In this document: in pieces, positions 39,801-49,928 of the stretch
Layout of the letters: every line of letters begins with the position of its first letter
Numbering within the stretch: position 1 is the first letter of the stretch
NCBI RefSeq assembly: GCF_047228935.1
Contig: NZ_JBFEGG010000002.1
Span: forward strand, 186,001-250,000
Direction of reading: 5' to 3'
Origin: Ornithinibacillus sp047228935
GTDB lineage: Bacteria; Bacillota; Bacilli; Bacillales; Amphibacillaceae
Length of the DNA stretch: 64,000 bases
Translations under genes and position numbers: made by a program
Notes under the pieces: model-generated
The model's input: the letters and a program-made list of their open reading frames with translations, nothing else
Told to the model about the DNA's origin: nothing
Database searches by the model: none

Positions 39801-41285
39801 TTATGGTAAGTCTGATTCACCCATTAAATACTTGTCACATTCTTTAGCTACTTCTCTGCCTTCATGAATGGCCCAGACGATAAGACTTTGTCCTCTACGC
39901 ATATCTCCCGCTGAAAATACGCCATCTACATTTGTCTTATATTCCCCGTAAGCTGCCTTTACCGTAGAATTGTTATTCCGTTCTAGGTTTAACTGATCAA
40001 GTAAATACTGTTCAGGTCCTGTAAAACCAATAGCGATTAACACTAAATCTGCTGGCCATACTTTCTCGGTACCCTTTATTTCTTCTCGAACTTTTTTACC
40101 GTTTTCTATTTTATTCCGCACATTGATAGTATGAACCTCTTTAATACGTCCGGACTCATCTCCAACAAACTTTGTTGTCATCACGGCAAATGCCCGTGGG
40201 TCTTTCCCTAAGCTACTAGCTGCTTCTTTATGACCATATTCCACTCGATGGATGATTGGGTATTGTGGCCATGGATTAGTCGCATCATCGCGTTCTGTGC
40301 CTTTCTTTTCATATATATCGAATTGTGTCAACGACTTGCAGTTATGACGAACTGCAGTCGCTAAACAGTCTGTACCTGTATCGCCACCTCCAATGACGAT
40401 TACATCCTTCCCTTCCGCGGATATATATTGGTCATTGGAAAGATTCGAATCTAATAAGCTCTTCGTGTTTTGATGAAGAAAGTCCATTGCTAAATGAACT
40501 CCCTTCAATTGATTTCCTTCAACATCTATATTACGATGTACCGTTGCACCAGTTGCTAAAATGATTGCATCGAATTCACTTTTGAGCACCTTAACGGATA
40601 TATCCTTTCCTACCTCTGTATTCGTTTTAAACGTTACTCCCTCTTGCTCCAAAATATCTACTCGTCTTTTTACTACCTGATAAGAGAGCTTCATTTCTGG
40701 TATACCATAAGTTAACAATCCACCGACACGGTCATCCCGTTCAAATACTGTAACATAATGTCCTGCCTGATTTAATTGTGCTGCAGCGGCTAAACCGGTA
40801 GGACCAGAACCTACGATGGCTACTTTTTTACCGGTTCTAAATTTAGGAGGGTTAGGTGTAATCCACCCTTCTTCAAACCCTTTTTCAACAATTGCTCTTT
40901 CGATAGACTTGATCGCAACTGGTGGGTCACTTATGCCGAGCACACAGGCACCTTCACATGGAGCAGGACATGCAATTCCGGTAAATTCCGGAAAGTTATT
41001 TTTAGCATGAGCACGGTCTAGAGCTTCACGCCATTTCCCCTCGTAAACTAAATGATTCCATTCTGGTATTAAATGATTTAATGGACACCCTGTCGTTACC
41101 CCATTAATCTCCATCCCAACATGACAAGTAGGTACGCCACAACTCATACATCGGGCACCTTGTATTTGGGCATCCTTATCATGAATCGGAGCGGTATAAT
41201 CATTCCAATCCCTAATACGTTCCATAGGTTTTCTTTCGGGTTGTGCTTTCCGTTCATACTGCATAAAACCTGTATGATTTCCCAT
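39801..41285 (-). CDS. gltB: glutamate synthase small (beta) subunit
   Basis: This 494-residue GltD-type subunit has N-terminal cysteine clusters (GARCMSCGVPTC, CPAPCEGACVLG) that bind 4Fe-4S centres. The FAD motif is VAIVGSGPTGLAAAAQL, the NADP motif is IGGGDTGTDC, and a second FAD segment is GVFSAGDMRRGQSLIVWA. It passes electrons from NADPH to the large subunit. It follows the large-subunit gene by 17 bp with a GAAGGGGG site. Bacillus nomenclature is used for the symbol (gltD elsewhere). No gltC regulator gene adjoins. Confidence 0.95.
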   Translation of the reverse strand: MGNHTGFMQYERKAQPERKPMERIRDWNDYTAPIHDKDAQIQGARCMSCGVPTCHVGMEINGVTTGCPLNHLIPEWNHLVYEGKWREALDRAHAKNNFPEFTGIACPAPCEGACVLGISDPPVAIKSIERAIVEKGFEEGWITPNPPKFRTGKKVAIVGSGPTGLAAAAQLNQAGHYVTVFERDDRVGGLLTYGIPEMKLSYQVVKRRVDILEQEGVTFKTNTEVGKDISVKVLKSEFDAIILATGATVHRNIDVEGNQLKGVHLAMDFLHQNTKSLLDSNLSNDQYISAEGKDVIVIGGGDTGTDCLATAVRHNCKSLTQFDIYEKKGTERDDATNPWPQYPIIHRVEYGHKEAASSLGKDPRAFAVMTTKFVGDESGRIKEVHTINVRNKIENGKKVREEIKGTEKVWPADLVLIAIGFTGPEQYLLDQLNLERNNNSTVKAAYGEYKTNVDGVFSAGDMRRGQSLIVWAIHEGREVAKECDKYLMGESDLP

Positions 41286-41302
41286 AACAATCCCCCTTCA
41301 GG

Positions 41303-44300
41303 TTAAAAGCTCGGAAGTATTTCTGACTTTATACGTTCGTTAGAATTTAACCGTTTTTCTTCCATAACCATACTGTTTTGTCCATGGATTTCTTGAAAGG
41401 CCTGCATCTCAGCTTCATTTTTACGTATGCCTTTTGCCATTAATTCTTTAATTCGATCTTGAATTTTCGCATATGATTTAGGGATAACACGGAGAAACTT
41501 CTCTGCATTATTTTCCCAATATGTTAAAATTCGCTCCGCATATATGCTGTTCGTATATCGGACATGCTTCTCTATTAATTCATACACTTCATCAGCTTCT
41601 GATAAATCTTGGAGTCCTTGGACATGAACCATATCTGGATTTACTTTATCTCGGAAACTCCCATCGACGTCATAAATATATGCAACCCCTCCGGACATAC
41701 CCGCAGCAAAATTCTTTCCGGTGGATCCTAAAACGACCACTCTACCACCAGTCATATATTCACAGCCATGGTCTCCAACGCCTTCTACTACAACATTAGC
41801 TCCACTATTACGGACAGCAAATCGTTCTCCAGCAATACCTCTAATGAACGCTTCACCAGAAGTTGCACCATAAAATGCGACATTACCAATGATGATATTA
41901 TCTTCTGGCTGGAAGGTTACAACAGGATCAGGGTGTACGATGATTTTTCCACCAGAAAGTCCTTTTCCAACAAAATCATTGGCATCTCCTATGAGCCTCA
42001 ATGTAATACCCCGTGGTATAAAGGCCCCAAAGCTTTGTCCGGCTGAACCACTAAAGTTTAGTTTTATCGTATCCTCAGGTAAACCAGCATCTCCATATTT
42101 TTTGGAAATCTCACTACCTAGTAATGTTCCAGTTGCACGGTGAATATTGCGAATGGCAGTCGTAAACTCAATTTGTTTTTCTTCTTTAAATACTCGCTTA
42201 CAATTCGGAATGAGCTCCTCATAATCTAGGGTAGAATGAATTCCGTGGTCTTGTTCTACTTGCTTATATCGGCCCGTCTTACCAGAAACAGACTCCGCTT
42301 GATACAAGAGCCCCTTAAGGTCAATCGTTTTTGCCTTCCAATGATCGATTTCTTCATTAATTTCTAATACATCTGTACAACCAACCATTTCTTCAATTTT
42401 TCTAAATCCAAGCTCCGCCATGATTTCCCGTGTTTCCATCGCAATAAATCGCATAAAATTGACGACATGCTCCGGCTTACCGGAAAACTTTTTCCTTAGT
42501 TCTGGGTTTTGTGTTGCAATACCTACTGGACATGTATCTAAATGGCAAACACGCATCATTACACACCCTAACGCGACTAACGGAGCGGTAGAAAACCCAA
42601 ATTCCTCCGCCCCAAGTAGCGCGGCAATAACGACATCTCTACCGGTCATTAATTTCCCATCCGCTTCCACTGCAACTCGGTCACGTAACCCATTTAACAT
42701 TAATGTTTGATGGGTTTCTGCTAGACCAATTTCCCAAGGAAGCCCTGCATGTTTTAAACTAGTATATGGTGCGGCACCTGTTCCACCATCATAGCCACTA
42801 ATCAGAATGTGATCTGCACGTCCTTTTGCAACTCCTGCTGCAATCGTTCCAACACCAACTGCTGATACTAGTTTTACACTAATTCTTGCATTTGGATTGG
42901 TGTTTTTTAAGTTGAAAATTAATTCCGCTAAATCTTCAATCGAATAAATATCATGGTGTGGTGGTGGGGATATTAACTCCACGCCCGGTGTTGAATTTCG
43001 CACTTCGGCAACCCATGGATACACTTTCTTTCCTGGTAAGTGTCCTCCTTCACCTGGCTTTGCCCCTTGGGCTACTTTAATTTGAATTTCTTCTGCATTG
43101 ACTAAGTAGTTACTCGTTACGCCAAATCTTCCTGAAGCAACCTGCTTTATTGCACTTTTACGAGAATCCCCATTTTCGTCTAATCGGTAGCGATCACTGG
43201 ATTCGCCGCCTTCACCTGAATTACTTTTTCCACCGATTCGGTTCATCGCAATAGCAAGTGATTCATGTGCTTCCTTACTTAAAGCACCAAATGACATTGC
43301 ACCGGTTTTAAATCGTGCACAAATAGATTCCACTGATTCTACTTCATCAATAGAGATTGGCTTTCGTTTTTTAAATTTCAACAAACCTCGTAAGGACTGA
43401 AGATTTTCCTCTTCATCCGTTAACATGTTTGTATACGTTTTAAACAAGTCATAATTTCCTGACCGTACAGCATGCTGAAGTGTGTAAATAGTTTTCGGAT
43501 TGTATTGATGATCTTCCCCATTTGTACGGTACTGATAATCATCTCCGTCCTCTAAGACGGGTAATGATCCTCTTTTAAGCTTAAATGCTTTCTCATGCCT
43601 TAACCGCACTTCCTTCTCCATCACATCAAGACCGATACCACCTAAACGCGATGCCGTACCTGTGAAATATTGCATAATCACTTTATTGGAAATTCCAACA
43701 GCTTCAAAAATCTGTGCACCCATATAACTTTGAATCGTCGATATTCCCATTTTTGATAATACTTTTACAATGCCATCTGTTACGGAATGAATGTAATGGT
43801 TTGTAGCTTGTTCAATCGTACTTGAAGAAATTTCACCTTTTTCTAGTAATGCCTCAATTGTGTCAAAAGCGATATACGGTGTTATCCCTTCCGCCCCATA
43901 ACCAATTAATGAGGCAAAATGATGAACTTCTCTTGGCTCACCGGACTCTATCAAAATACTTACCTTTGTACGTAGTCCTTGACGGATTAGATGATGATGT
44001 AGTCCACTTACCGCCAGAAGCGATGGAATTGCTACTTTAGATTTCGATATACCTCGGTCTGATAAAATAATAAAGGTTGCCCCTTTTTCAATTTCACGAA
44101 CCGCTTTATCTAATAAATTAGTAATCGCCTGTTCCATATTTATATTTACGTCAAATAAAGTAGAAATCGTTTTAGCGCGATAACCGTGAACGCGATTATT
44201 ACGTAACTTCTCTAGCTGCTTTTTAGTTAGGATTGGCGTATTTAAACGGATTTTTTTACAGCTATTTGCATCAGGACCTACAATATTTCCTTCTGGCCCG

Positions 44301-45940
44301 ATAGTTGTCGTAGTCATCGTAATCATTTTTTCCCGGATGGCGTCAATTGGTGGATTGGTTACTTGGGCAAAGAGTTGTTTAAAGTAATCAAATAAAAGTC
44401 TCGGTTTCTTAGAGAGAATCGCTAATGGTGCATCATACCCCATTGAACCGATTGGATCCTTTCCTTCTGATACTAGTGGTTTAATAATCTTTTCTATTTC
44501 TTCACGTGTAAACCCGAATGCAATTTGGTTCTCTAATAATTTATTCCCTTTGTAGGTAGGTTTCTCGGTAGAAGAATTCGGAATATCATCAATATCCTTT
44601 AACTCCATTAACCATTCTTTATAAGGTTTTTCCGTAGCTACTTGAAGTTTAATTGTCTCATCTGGAACAATGATTCCTTTCTCTAAATCAATGAGTAACA
44701 TTTTTCCTGGTTCCAGACGCTTTTTATATAAAATATCGTCCGCAAATATGTCTAATGCACCAACTTCAGACCCGAGTACAATCATGCCATTCTTCGTTAC
44801 ATAATAACGTGCAGGCCTTAAACCATTCCGATCAAGACATGCCCCGATTTGTACCCCATCGGTATAAACAATAGCACTCGGACCATCCCATGGCTCCATG
44901 AAGGTACTATGAAACTCATAGAAATCTCTTTTTTCATCGGCTATATGTGGATTGTTTGCCCACGGTTCTGGAATCATCATCATTGCTGTATGGGCTAAGG
45001 AATAGCCGGATAAGTGTAAGAATTCAAAGGTATTATCAAAGATGGATGAGTCGCTACCATCTGCATCGATAATTGGTAATATTTTTTCTAGATCATTGTC
45101 ATCAAAATAGCTTGACACACATGCCTTCTCCCGCGCTTTCATCCAATTTACATTTCCTCGAATTGTATTAAATTCACCATTGTGGATAGTATACCGATTC
45201 GGATGAGCACGCTTCCAACTTGGAAATGTATTGGTACTAAAGCGGGAATGCACCAACGCTAACGCGGATTTGAATTCAGGGTGGTTTAAATCGATGTAGA
45301 AGGAGTCTAACTGTTCCGGAATTAACATCCCTTTATATACGATTGTTCTAGATGATAAGCTGCATATGTAAGTATCGTTATAAGAGGTATTCTGATTCAT
45401 TGCTTTTTCTATTCGTTTGCGAATAACATAAAGCTTTCGTTCAAAACTTTTACTATCTGTAATCTCTGGAGCTTTTTGGATAAAGCCTTGTCTAATGGTT
45501 GGCTTTGTTTTCATAGCTAGTGTTCCGATAAAGGAGTCATTGAGTGGAACCGGTCTCCATCCGAGGAATGTTTGGCCTTCTTCCTCAACAATAGTCTCGA
45601 TTATTTCTTTGCATTCCACACGGGTTTCTAATTCATTGGGTAGGAAAATCATTGCAATGGCATACTCTCCTGCTCGTGGTAATGTTACACCTTCTTTTGC
45701 ACATTGCTTTTGGAAAAAACGATCCGGTATTTGGGTTAATATCCCGGCTCCATCCCCAGTACTTGTATCAGCCGATTGACCACCTCTATGTTCCATATTA
45801 CAAAGCATATTTATCGCATTTTGGACAATGTTATGCGTTCGTTTTCCATTAATATTGGCAATCATTCCAATACCACAAGCTTCATGCTCAAATGCTGGGT
45901 TGTATAACCCTTGTGCTTCAGGGTACTTGAAGTCTATCAT
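41303..45940 (-). CDS. gltA: glutamate synthase large (alpha) subunit
   Basis: This ~1545-residue enzyme has an N-terminal class II amidotransferase whose nucleophile is Cys22 (EACGIGMI) after a short propeptide. A central domain follows, then the FMN-binding synthase domain (HDIYSIEDLAELIFNLK..., GYDGGTGAAPYTSLKHAG), the 3Fe-4S cysteines in CVMMRVCHLDTCPVG, and a C-terminal beta-helix (GXXG repeats). It transfers the glutamine amide to 2-oxoglutarate. I use ATG 45940 (GAAAGGAG upstream); a further 13 in-frame codons look untranslated. Upstream is a perfect cre match. Confidence 0.95.
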   Translation of the reverse strand: MIDFKYPEAQGLYNPAFEHEACGIGMIANINGKRTHNIVQNAINMLCNMEHRGGQSADTSTGDGAGILTQIPDRFFQKQCAKEGVTLPRAGEYAIAMIFLPNELETRVECKEIIETIVEEEGQTFLGWRPVPLNDSFIGTLAMKTKPTIRQGFIQKAPEITDSKSFERKLYVIRKRIEKAMNQNTSYNDTYICSLSSRTIVYKGMLIPEQLDSFYIDLNHPEFKSALALVHSRFSTNTFPSWKRAHPNRYTIHNGEFNTIRGNVNWMKAREKACVSSYFDDNDLEKILPIIDADGSDSSIFDNTFEFLHLSGYSLAHTAMMMIPEPWANNPHIADEKRDFYEFHSTFMEPWDGPSAIVYTDGVQIGACLDRNGLRPARYYVTKNGMIVLGSEVGALDIFADDILYKKRLEPGKMLLIDLEKGIIVPDETIKLQVATEKPYKEWLMELKDIDDIPNSSTEKPTYKGNKLLENQIAFGFTREEIEKIIKPLVSEGKDPIGSMGYDAPLAILSKKPRLLFDYFKQLFAQVTNPPIDAIREKMITMTTTTIGPEGNIVGPDANSCKKIRLNTPILTKKQLEKLRNNRVHGYRAKTISTLFDVNINMEQAITNLLDKAVREIEKGATFIILSDRGISKSKVAIPSLLAVSGLHHHLIRQGLRTKVSILIESGEPREVHHFASLIGYGAEGITPYIAFDTIEALLEKGEISSSTIEQATNHYIHSVTDGIVKVLSKMGISTIQSYMGAQIFEAVGISNKVIMQYFTGTASRLGGIGLDVMEKEVRLRHEKAFKLKRGSLPVLEDGDDYQYRTNGEDHQYNPKTIYTLQHAVRSGNYDLFKTYTNMLTDEEENLQSLRGLLKFKKRKPISIDEVESVESICARFKTGAMSFGALSKEAHESLAIAMNRIGGKSNSGEGGESSDRYRLDENGDSRKSAIKQVASGRFGVTSNYLVNAEEIQIKVAQGAKPGEGGHLPGKKVYPWVAEVRNSTPGVELISPPPHHDIYSIEDLAELIFNLKNTNPNARISVKLVSAVGVGTIAAGVAKGRADHILISGYDGGTGAAPYTSLKHAGLPWEIGLAETHQTLMLNGLRDRVAVEADGKLMTGRDVVIAALLGAEEFGFSTAPLVALGCVMMRVCHLDTCPVGIATQNPELRKKFSGKPEHVVNFMRFIAMETREIMAELGFRKIEEMVGCTDVLEINEEIDHWKAKTIDLKGLLYQAESVSGKTGRYKQVEQDHGIHSTLDYEELIPNCKRVFKEEKQIEFTTAIRNIHRATGTLLGSEISKKYGDAGLPEDTIKLNFSGSAGQSFGAFIPRGITLRLIGDANDFVGKGLSGGKIIVHPDPVVTFQPEDNIIIGNVAFYGATSGEAFIRGIAGERFAVRNSGANVVVEGVGDHGCEYMTGGRVVVLGSTGKNFAAGMSGGVAYIYDVDGSFRDKVNPDMVHVQGLQDLSEADEVYELIEKHVRYTNSIYAERILTYWENNAEKFLRVIPKSYAKIQDRIKELMAKGIRKNEAEMQAFQEIHGQNSMVMEEKRLNSNERIKSEILPSF

Positions 45941-46062
45941 ATTTTTGCTCCTTTCTGGATAAACCTTTTTTTGCGCCAAAGTAATTTATATTATAGCATA
46001 ATTACAGTCAATACACAATATTCAGAAAGTTATATTTATACAAATCCTTTTATATCGGGCAT

Positions 46063-46076
46063 TGTAAACGCTAACA
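46063..46076. promoter_or_regulatory. cre site (CcpA) between gltA and luciferase-like gene
   Basis: TGTAAACGCTAACA fits the cre consensus TGWAANCGNTNWCA at every position. It lies about 120 bp before gltA and 96 bp before the divergent oxidoreductase gene, so either or both could be controlled. Confidence 0.65.
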
Positions 46077-46171
46077 CAATATGTTTTTTTGCTTTAAGCG
46101 TTTAATTGGACTCTATCATTTTTTATATTTATTATTGCTTACTAAGGAGAGTTAATAAGGAGTGAATAAAC

Positions 46172-47188
46172 TTGAAATCCAATCATGCAAAGATATTTAA
46201 TCATATACCACTTTCTGTTTTAGACCTTGCACCAATCACAGAAGGCAGTAATGCCAGTGAATCTTTCAAAAACAGTGTTGAATTAGCGCAACATGTGGAA
46301 AAATGGGGATTTAACCGTTACTGGTTAGCTGAACATCATAACATGGCTGGGATTGCTAGTTCTGCTACCTCTGTAGTAATTGGTCATATTGCTGGAAAGA
46401 CGGAACATATACGTGTAGGAGCAGGTGGTGTTATGCTACCAAACCATGCGACTCTTGTAATTGCTGAGCAGTTCGGAACACTAGATGCCCTGTATCCAGG
46501 AAGAATTGACCTTGGATTAGGGAGAGCACCTGGAAGTGATCAGGCAACTGCCTATGCATTACGAAGAACGTTAAATGCTTCTGTTGATGATTTTCCAATG
46601 CAAGTAAATGAATTACAGGATTATTTCTCAGATGAACCTGTCTCACGAGTGAAGGCAATACCTGGCCAGGGAGCTAATGTACCGCTTTGGTTACTTGGAT
46701 CAAGTGGGTTTAGTGCACAGCTTGCTGCACACAAGGGACTACCATTTTCTTTTGCGAGTCACTTTGCACCAGCATATTTACATCAAGCATTAACATTATA
46801 TCGTGACAACTTCAAACCTTCTGAAGCTCTAGAGAAACCTTATGTTATGTTAGGTATTAATATTATCGCTGCCGATACAGATGAGAAAGCGAACTTTATC
46901 GCCACATCTCAAAAGCAACAGTTCTTAAATTTACGACGAGGTAATCCTGGAAAACTACAGCCTCCAGTTGATAATTTAGAAGAATTGTATTCACCAGCTG
47001 AAATCGCGGCAGTGGAGGAAACTTTAAATCCAAAAACTACTATTGTCGGTAGTGCTGACACGGTACGAAGAGGGTTAGAGAGCTTTATCGAGGAGACAGG
47101 GGCAGATGAGTTAATCATCGGGTCACAAATTTTCCATCAAGAAGACCGGTTGCGTTCATTCGAGATTGTAGCTGGGATGATGGCGTAA
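46172..47188 (+). CDS. luciferase-like (LLM class) flavin-dependent oxidoreductase
   Basis: This 338-residue TIM-barrel protein of the bacterial luciferase-like group has PLSVLDLAPI at the N-terminus, RYWLAEHHNMAGIASSATSVV-type motif, GAGGVMLPNHATLVIAEQFGTLDALYPGRIDLGLGRAPG-type flavin site and a C-terminal FEIVAGMM. It is expected to use reduced FMN to oxidise an unknown small molecule. It starts with TTG behind AAGGAGTG. It is divergent from gltAB and shares the intergenic cre region. Confidence 0.88.
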   Translation: MKSNHAKIFNHIPLSVLDLAPITEGSNASESFKNSVELAQHVEKWGFNRYWLAEHHNMAGIASSATSVVIGHIAGKTEHIRVGAGGVMLPNHATLVIAEQFGTLDALYPGRIDLGLGRAPGSDQATAYALRRTLNASVDDFPMQVNELQDYFSDEPVSRVKAIPGQGANVPLWLLGSSGFSAQLAAHKGLPFSFASHFAPAYLHQALTLYRDNFKPSEALEKPYVMLGINIIAADTDEKANFIATSQKQQFLNLRRGNPGKLQPPVDNLEELYSPAEIAAVEETLNPKTTIVGSADTVRRGLESFIEETGADELIIGSQIFHQEDRLRSFEIVAGMMA

Positions 47189-47245
47189 AAAAAGGAGGCC
47201 CCTGCTTTAAAACGTACGACAAGGCTTGAGCCAATGCAAATAGCA

Positions 47246-47283
47246 CAAAAAGCTTGAGGAATTTTCCAACCTCAAGCTTTTTG
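47246..47283 (+). terminator. Rho-independent terminator
   Basis: AAAAAGCTTGAGG / CCTCAAGCTTTTT forms a long stem about 60 bp after the luciferase-like gene. Symmetric A/T tracts also let it work on the other strand. Confidence 0.85.
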
Positions 47284-47336
47284 ATTTAAAGTAGTATGTT
47301 GGTTCATTAATTCATGCACCTATTGATTCATGATGA

Positions 47337-47510
47337 TTAACTTCCCATTTTACGGCGGGTCATACTCGGTTTCTTCGCGAGTTGACTTTTCATATGCTTT
47401 GCTGATCCATTGTTATTCATGGCATTTCTATTGTTTGCTTGCGCCTGCTTTTTCCGTTCCAGCTGCTGTTGAACAATTTCTTTGGTACTAAGCTTCTTTT
47501 GCTCGGACAT
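47337..47510 (-). CDS. small basic hypothetical protein
   Basis: This ~57-residue protein is rich in Lys, Gln and Asn (STKEIVQQQLERKKQAQANN, then a basic tail MTRRKMGS). The ATG at 47510 follows GAAGGGGG; six extra upstream codons are possible but include the ribosome binding site. It has no membrane segment and no recognised family. The size and composition recall small Bacillaceae-specific or spore-associated proteins, which is only an impression. Confidence 0.55.
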   Translation of the reverse strand: MSEQKKLSTKEIVQQQLERKKQAQANNRNAMNNNGSAKHMKSQLAKKPSMTRRKMGS

Positions 47511-47640
47511 GTTATTTGCCCCCTTCATTCATCATTCTTTTATTATAATGACTTTTGTAACTTATAGCTACCTTATATATTTAAAGTTTAGGGTACAATA
47601 AATTAAGGATGTAATCGCATTTACGAGATAAAGATTTTAA

Positions 47641-48276
47641 TTACTCCTTAATCTCTAACCCTAACAATCTCGCAAATCCTAATGCTTGTTCGGTGGATAC
47701 GATGCAGCCTTGCATGCTTTCCAGGGAGACTTGTAACCTCTCAAATTTACAAGTAGATAGGTCCACACCACTTAGCTTCGTATTCGTAAAATTTGCCTCA
47801 TCAATATCTGATAGTTGTATATCTACCTTTTGAAACGTACACTCGTAAAAATCACTAGTCTTCATCATGCATTCTTTAAATCGAACTTGCTTTAGTTCCG
47901 AATAACCAAAGGAACTAAAATTCAACTGACTATTATCAAATAGAACATTACCTAAAGTTGATTCTGACAACCCTGCTCCGATTAGTTTAGAATGGTTAAA
48001 TTCTACTCGATGAATGATTGTTTTGGAGAAATCAACATTGGATAAATTGCATTGATTAAATATACAATCGGTTAATTCCATGTTCGAAAAGTCCCCTTCA
48101 AATGTAACCCGGTCAAACTGCACTTGATCAAATCGGATCCGCTCCAAATCATCCCTGGTTATGACACAATCTTTAAACGTGCAATTATCATAATACCCGT
48201 CTTCGTTTACTTGAAAGAGTACAATTGGCAACTCAACTGGAAGCTTAGGTTGTTTTATTTTTATTTCTTTCCCCAT
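47641..48276 (-). CDS. pentapeptide-repeat protein
   Basis: This ~211-residue protein is built of degenerate A(D/N)LXX-type pentapeptides, e.g. CNLSNVDFSKT, HSKLIGAGLSEST, SDIDEANFTNTKLSGVDLSTC. These form a right-handed quadrilateral beta-helix. Some relatives (Qnr, MfpA) mimic DNA and protect gyrase, but most have no known role. The second of two tandem ATGs (48276) has better spacing from AGGAGG. It lies next to the sodium channel gene on the same strand with a ~60-bp gap. Confidence 0.8.
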   Translation of the reverse strand: MGKEIKIKQPKLPVELPIVLFQVNEDGYYDNCTFKDCVITRDDLERIRFDQVQFDRVTFEGDFSNMELTDCIFNQCNLSNVDFSKTIIHRVEFNHSKLIGAGLSESTLGNVLFDNSQLNFSSFGYSELKQVRFKECMMKTSDFYECTFQKVDIQLSDIDEANFTNTKLSGVDLSTCKFERLQVSLESMQGCIVSTEQALGFARLLGLEIKE

Positions 48277-48335
48277 CATATCCTCCTTATAATAAATTCC
48301 CTCTTATGTTTATCATTTAGAGGGAATTATGATTA

Positions 48336-49121
48336 TTAAGATTTCTTTTTTAAAAGTTCTTTAATTTCGGCTAGTTCCTGTTGAAGTTCGGCTAGCTTAA
48401 TATCAGTTGGAGATGGGCTTTCTTCTCTTGATGCCTCTTCAACATTATTCACAATAACACCAACAAATAAATTTACTATAACAAAAGCACCAATCATAAT
48501 AAAGGATACGAAATACCACCAAGCAGTTGGATCTAGTGCTAATATTGGCCTCATGACACCACTAGCCCAAGATTCTAATGTTATCACTTGAAAAAGAGAT
48601 AGTAGGGAATCATGTAATGTTCCAAAATATTCTGGTGCGATATCGTTAAATAACATCGTACCGATAACGCCATATATATAAAAGAATAAACTAAGTAACA
48701 GCACGATCGTTCCCATCGAGGGGATCGTTAGAATTAAGGCATTAACCATTTTTCTGAGGGAAGGAATAATAGATATTGCTCGGAGTACACGCAATACTCT
48801 AATAATCCGAAGTACTGTTACATAATGACTTCCAACTAATACATGACCTAATCCTACAATGACAATATCAAATATATTCCAAGGATCTCTTACAAAATCT
48901 TTAATCGATTTCCTACCAATTAGGCGGATTATAATTTCAATTGTAAATACCCAAAGTAATAGCCTGTCCGCAAAATAAATCCAGTCGTAATATTTACTTG
49001 CTATACTTGAATAAGTCTCAAAACCTACTAATATAGCATTTATCATTATTAACACAATTATTGTATTCGTAAAAATAGAATGTTCAGATATTCTAGCACA
49101 TGTTTTTCTTATATGATTCAT
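48336..49121 (-). CDS. bacterial voltage-gated sodium channel (NaChBac/NavBh type)
   Basis: This 261-residue six-helix ion-transport protein has a voltage sensor S4 with repeated arginines (VLRIIRVLRVLRAISIIP, 103-120) and the pore selectivity filter TLESWAS (181-187), the NaChBac signature. The C-terminal heptad tail (LAELQQELAEIKELLKKK) forms a tetramerisation coiled coil. It assembles as a homotetramer in the membrane to admit Na+, linked in alkaliphiles and halophiles to motility and pH homeostasis. That fits a salt-tolerant host. Confidence 0.93.
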   Translation of the reverse strand: MNHIRKTCARISEHSIFTNTIIVLIMINAILVGFETYSSIASKYYDWIYFADRLLLWVFTIEIIIRLIGRKSIKDFVRDPWNIFDIVIVGLGHVLVGSHYVTVLRIIRVLRVLRAISIIPSLRKMVNALILTIPSMGTIVLLLSLFFYIYGVIGTMLFNDIAPEYFGTLHDSLLSLFQVITLESWASGVMRPILALDPTAWWYFVSFIMIGAFVIVNLFVGVIVNNVEEASREESPSPTDIKLAELQQELAEIKELLKKKS

Positions 49122-49190
49122 TGTAGCATCCTCCCTTATAACATTTTACGGAATACACGATGTTCTGTCATCTTTAAAAGAATCTAGAAA

Positions 49191-49231
49191 ATAAAAAGTG
49201 GCATAAGGATGTCAATCCTTATACCACTAGT
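49191..49231 (-). terminator. Rho-independent terminator of wrbA-like gene
   Basis: On the minus strand AGTGGTATAAGGAT-TGAC-ATCCTTATGCCACT (one mismatch) is followed by TTTTT. Confidence 0.85.
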
Positions 49232-49245
49232 TTCGCTATCTATAA

Positions 49246-49845
49246 TTAACTTCCAGCTACCTTTTGCGCGATTTCAACTGTTCGCCTTGCCTGATGTTTA
49301 ACAGCAGCTTGCACATCTTCCACCATTTTTCCATCCTGCCCCTGTGAAACACTCGTACCATATGGATTACCACCAGCACCGAACAATACTTGATCGGTAT
49401 AACCAGGTGGTACGATAATCGCTCCCCAATGCATCATGGAGGTATATAACGCTAAGACAGTAGCTTCTTGCCCACCGTGCGCGTTTTGTGCAGAAGTCAT
49501 CGCACTGACTACTTTATTAACCGTCTTACCTGATGCCCAAAGCCCACCTTGCATATCTATGAACTGCTTCATTTGGGAAGCTACATTTCCAAATCGCGTT
49601 GGTACACTAAAGATGATAGCGTCTGCCCATTCTATGTCATCACTTGTTGCTTCTGGTACATCCTTGGTCTCTTCAACATGCGCTTTCCATGCAGGGTTGG
49701 ATGCAATAGCCGCTTCTGGAGCAAGCTCTGGTACCTTTACAACTTTTACCTCGGCACCTGCTTCTTTACCAGCCTCCTCTGCCCATTTAGCTAGCTGATA
49801 GTTCGTACCAGTAGAGCTATAATAAATCACCGCTAATTTAACCAT
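49246..49845 (-). CDS. WrbA-type NAD(P)H:quinone oxidoreductase
   Basis: This 199-residue flavodoxin-like protein has the FMN phosphate loop YYSSTGTNYQLAKW, FSVPTRFGNVASQMKQFID and SAQNAHGGQEATVLALY motifs typical of WrbA. These enzymes reduce quinones by two electrons and limit oxidative stress. ATG 49845 lies two codons inside the longest frame because AGGAG is too close to the first ATG. It is monocistronic with a clear terminator. Confidence 0.9.
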   Translation of the reverse strand: MVKLAVIYYSSTGTNYQLAKWAEEAGKEAGAEVKVVKVPELAPEAAIASNPAWKAHVEETKDVPEATSDDIEWADAIIFSVPTRFGNVASQMKQFIDMQGGLWASGKTVNKVVSAMTSAQNAHGGQEATVLALYTSMMHWGAIIVPPGYTDQVLFGAGGNPYGTSVSQGQDGKMVEDVQAAVKHQARRTVEIAQKVAGS

Positions 49846-49928
49846 ATACATTCTCCTTTTTGTAAAATCATTTTCACGCTTCTATTATTTGCCATAAGAA
49901 ATCATTTACTCATAAGGAGAGAATTTTT

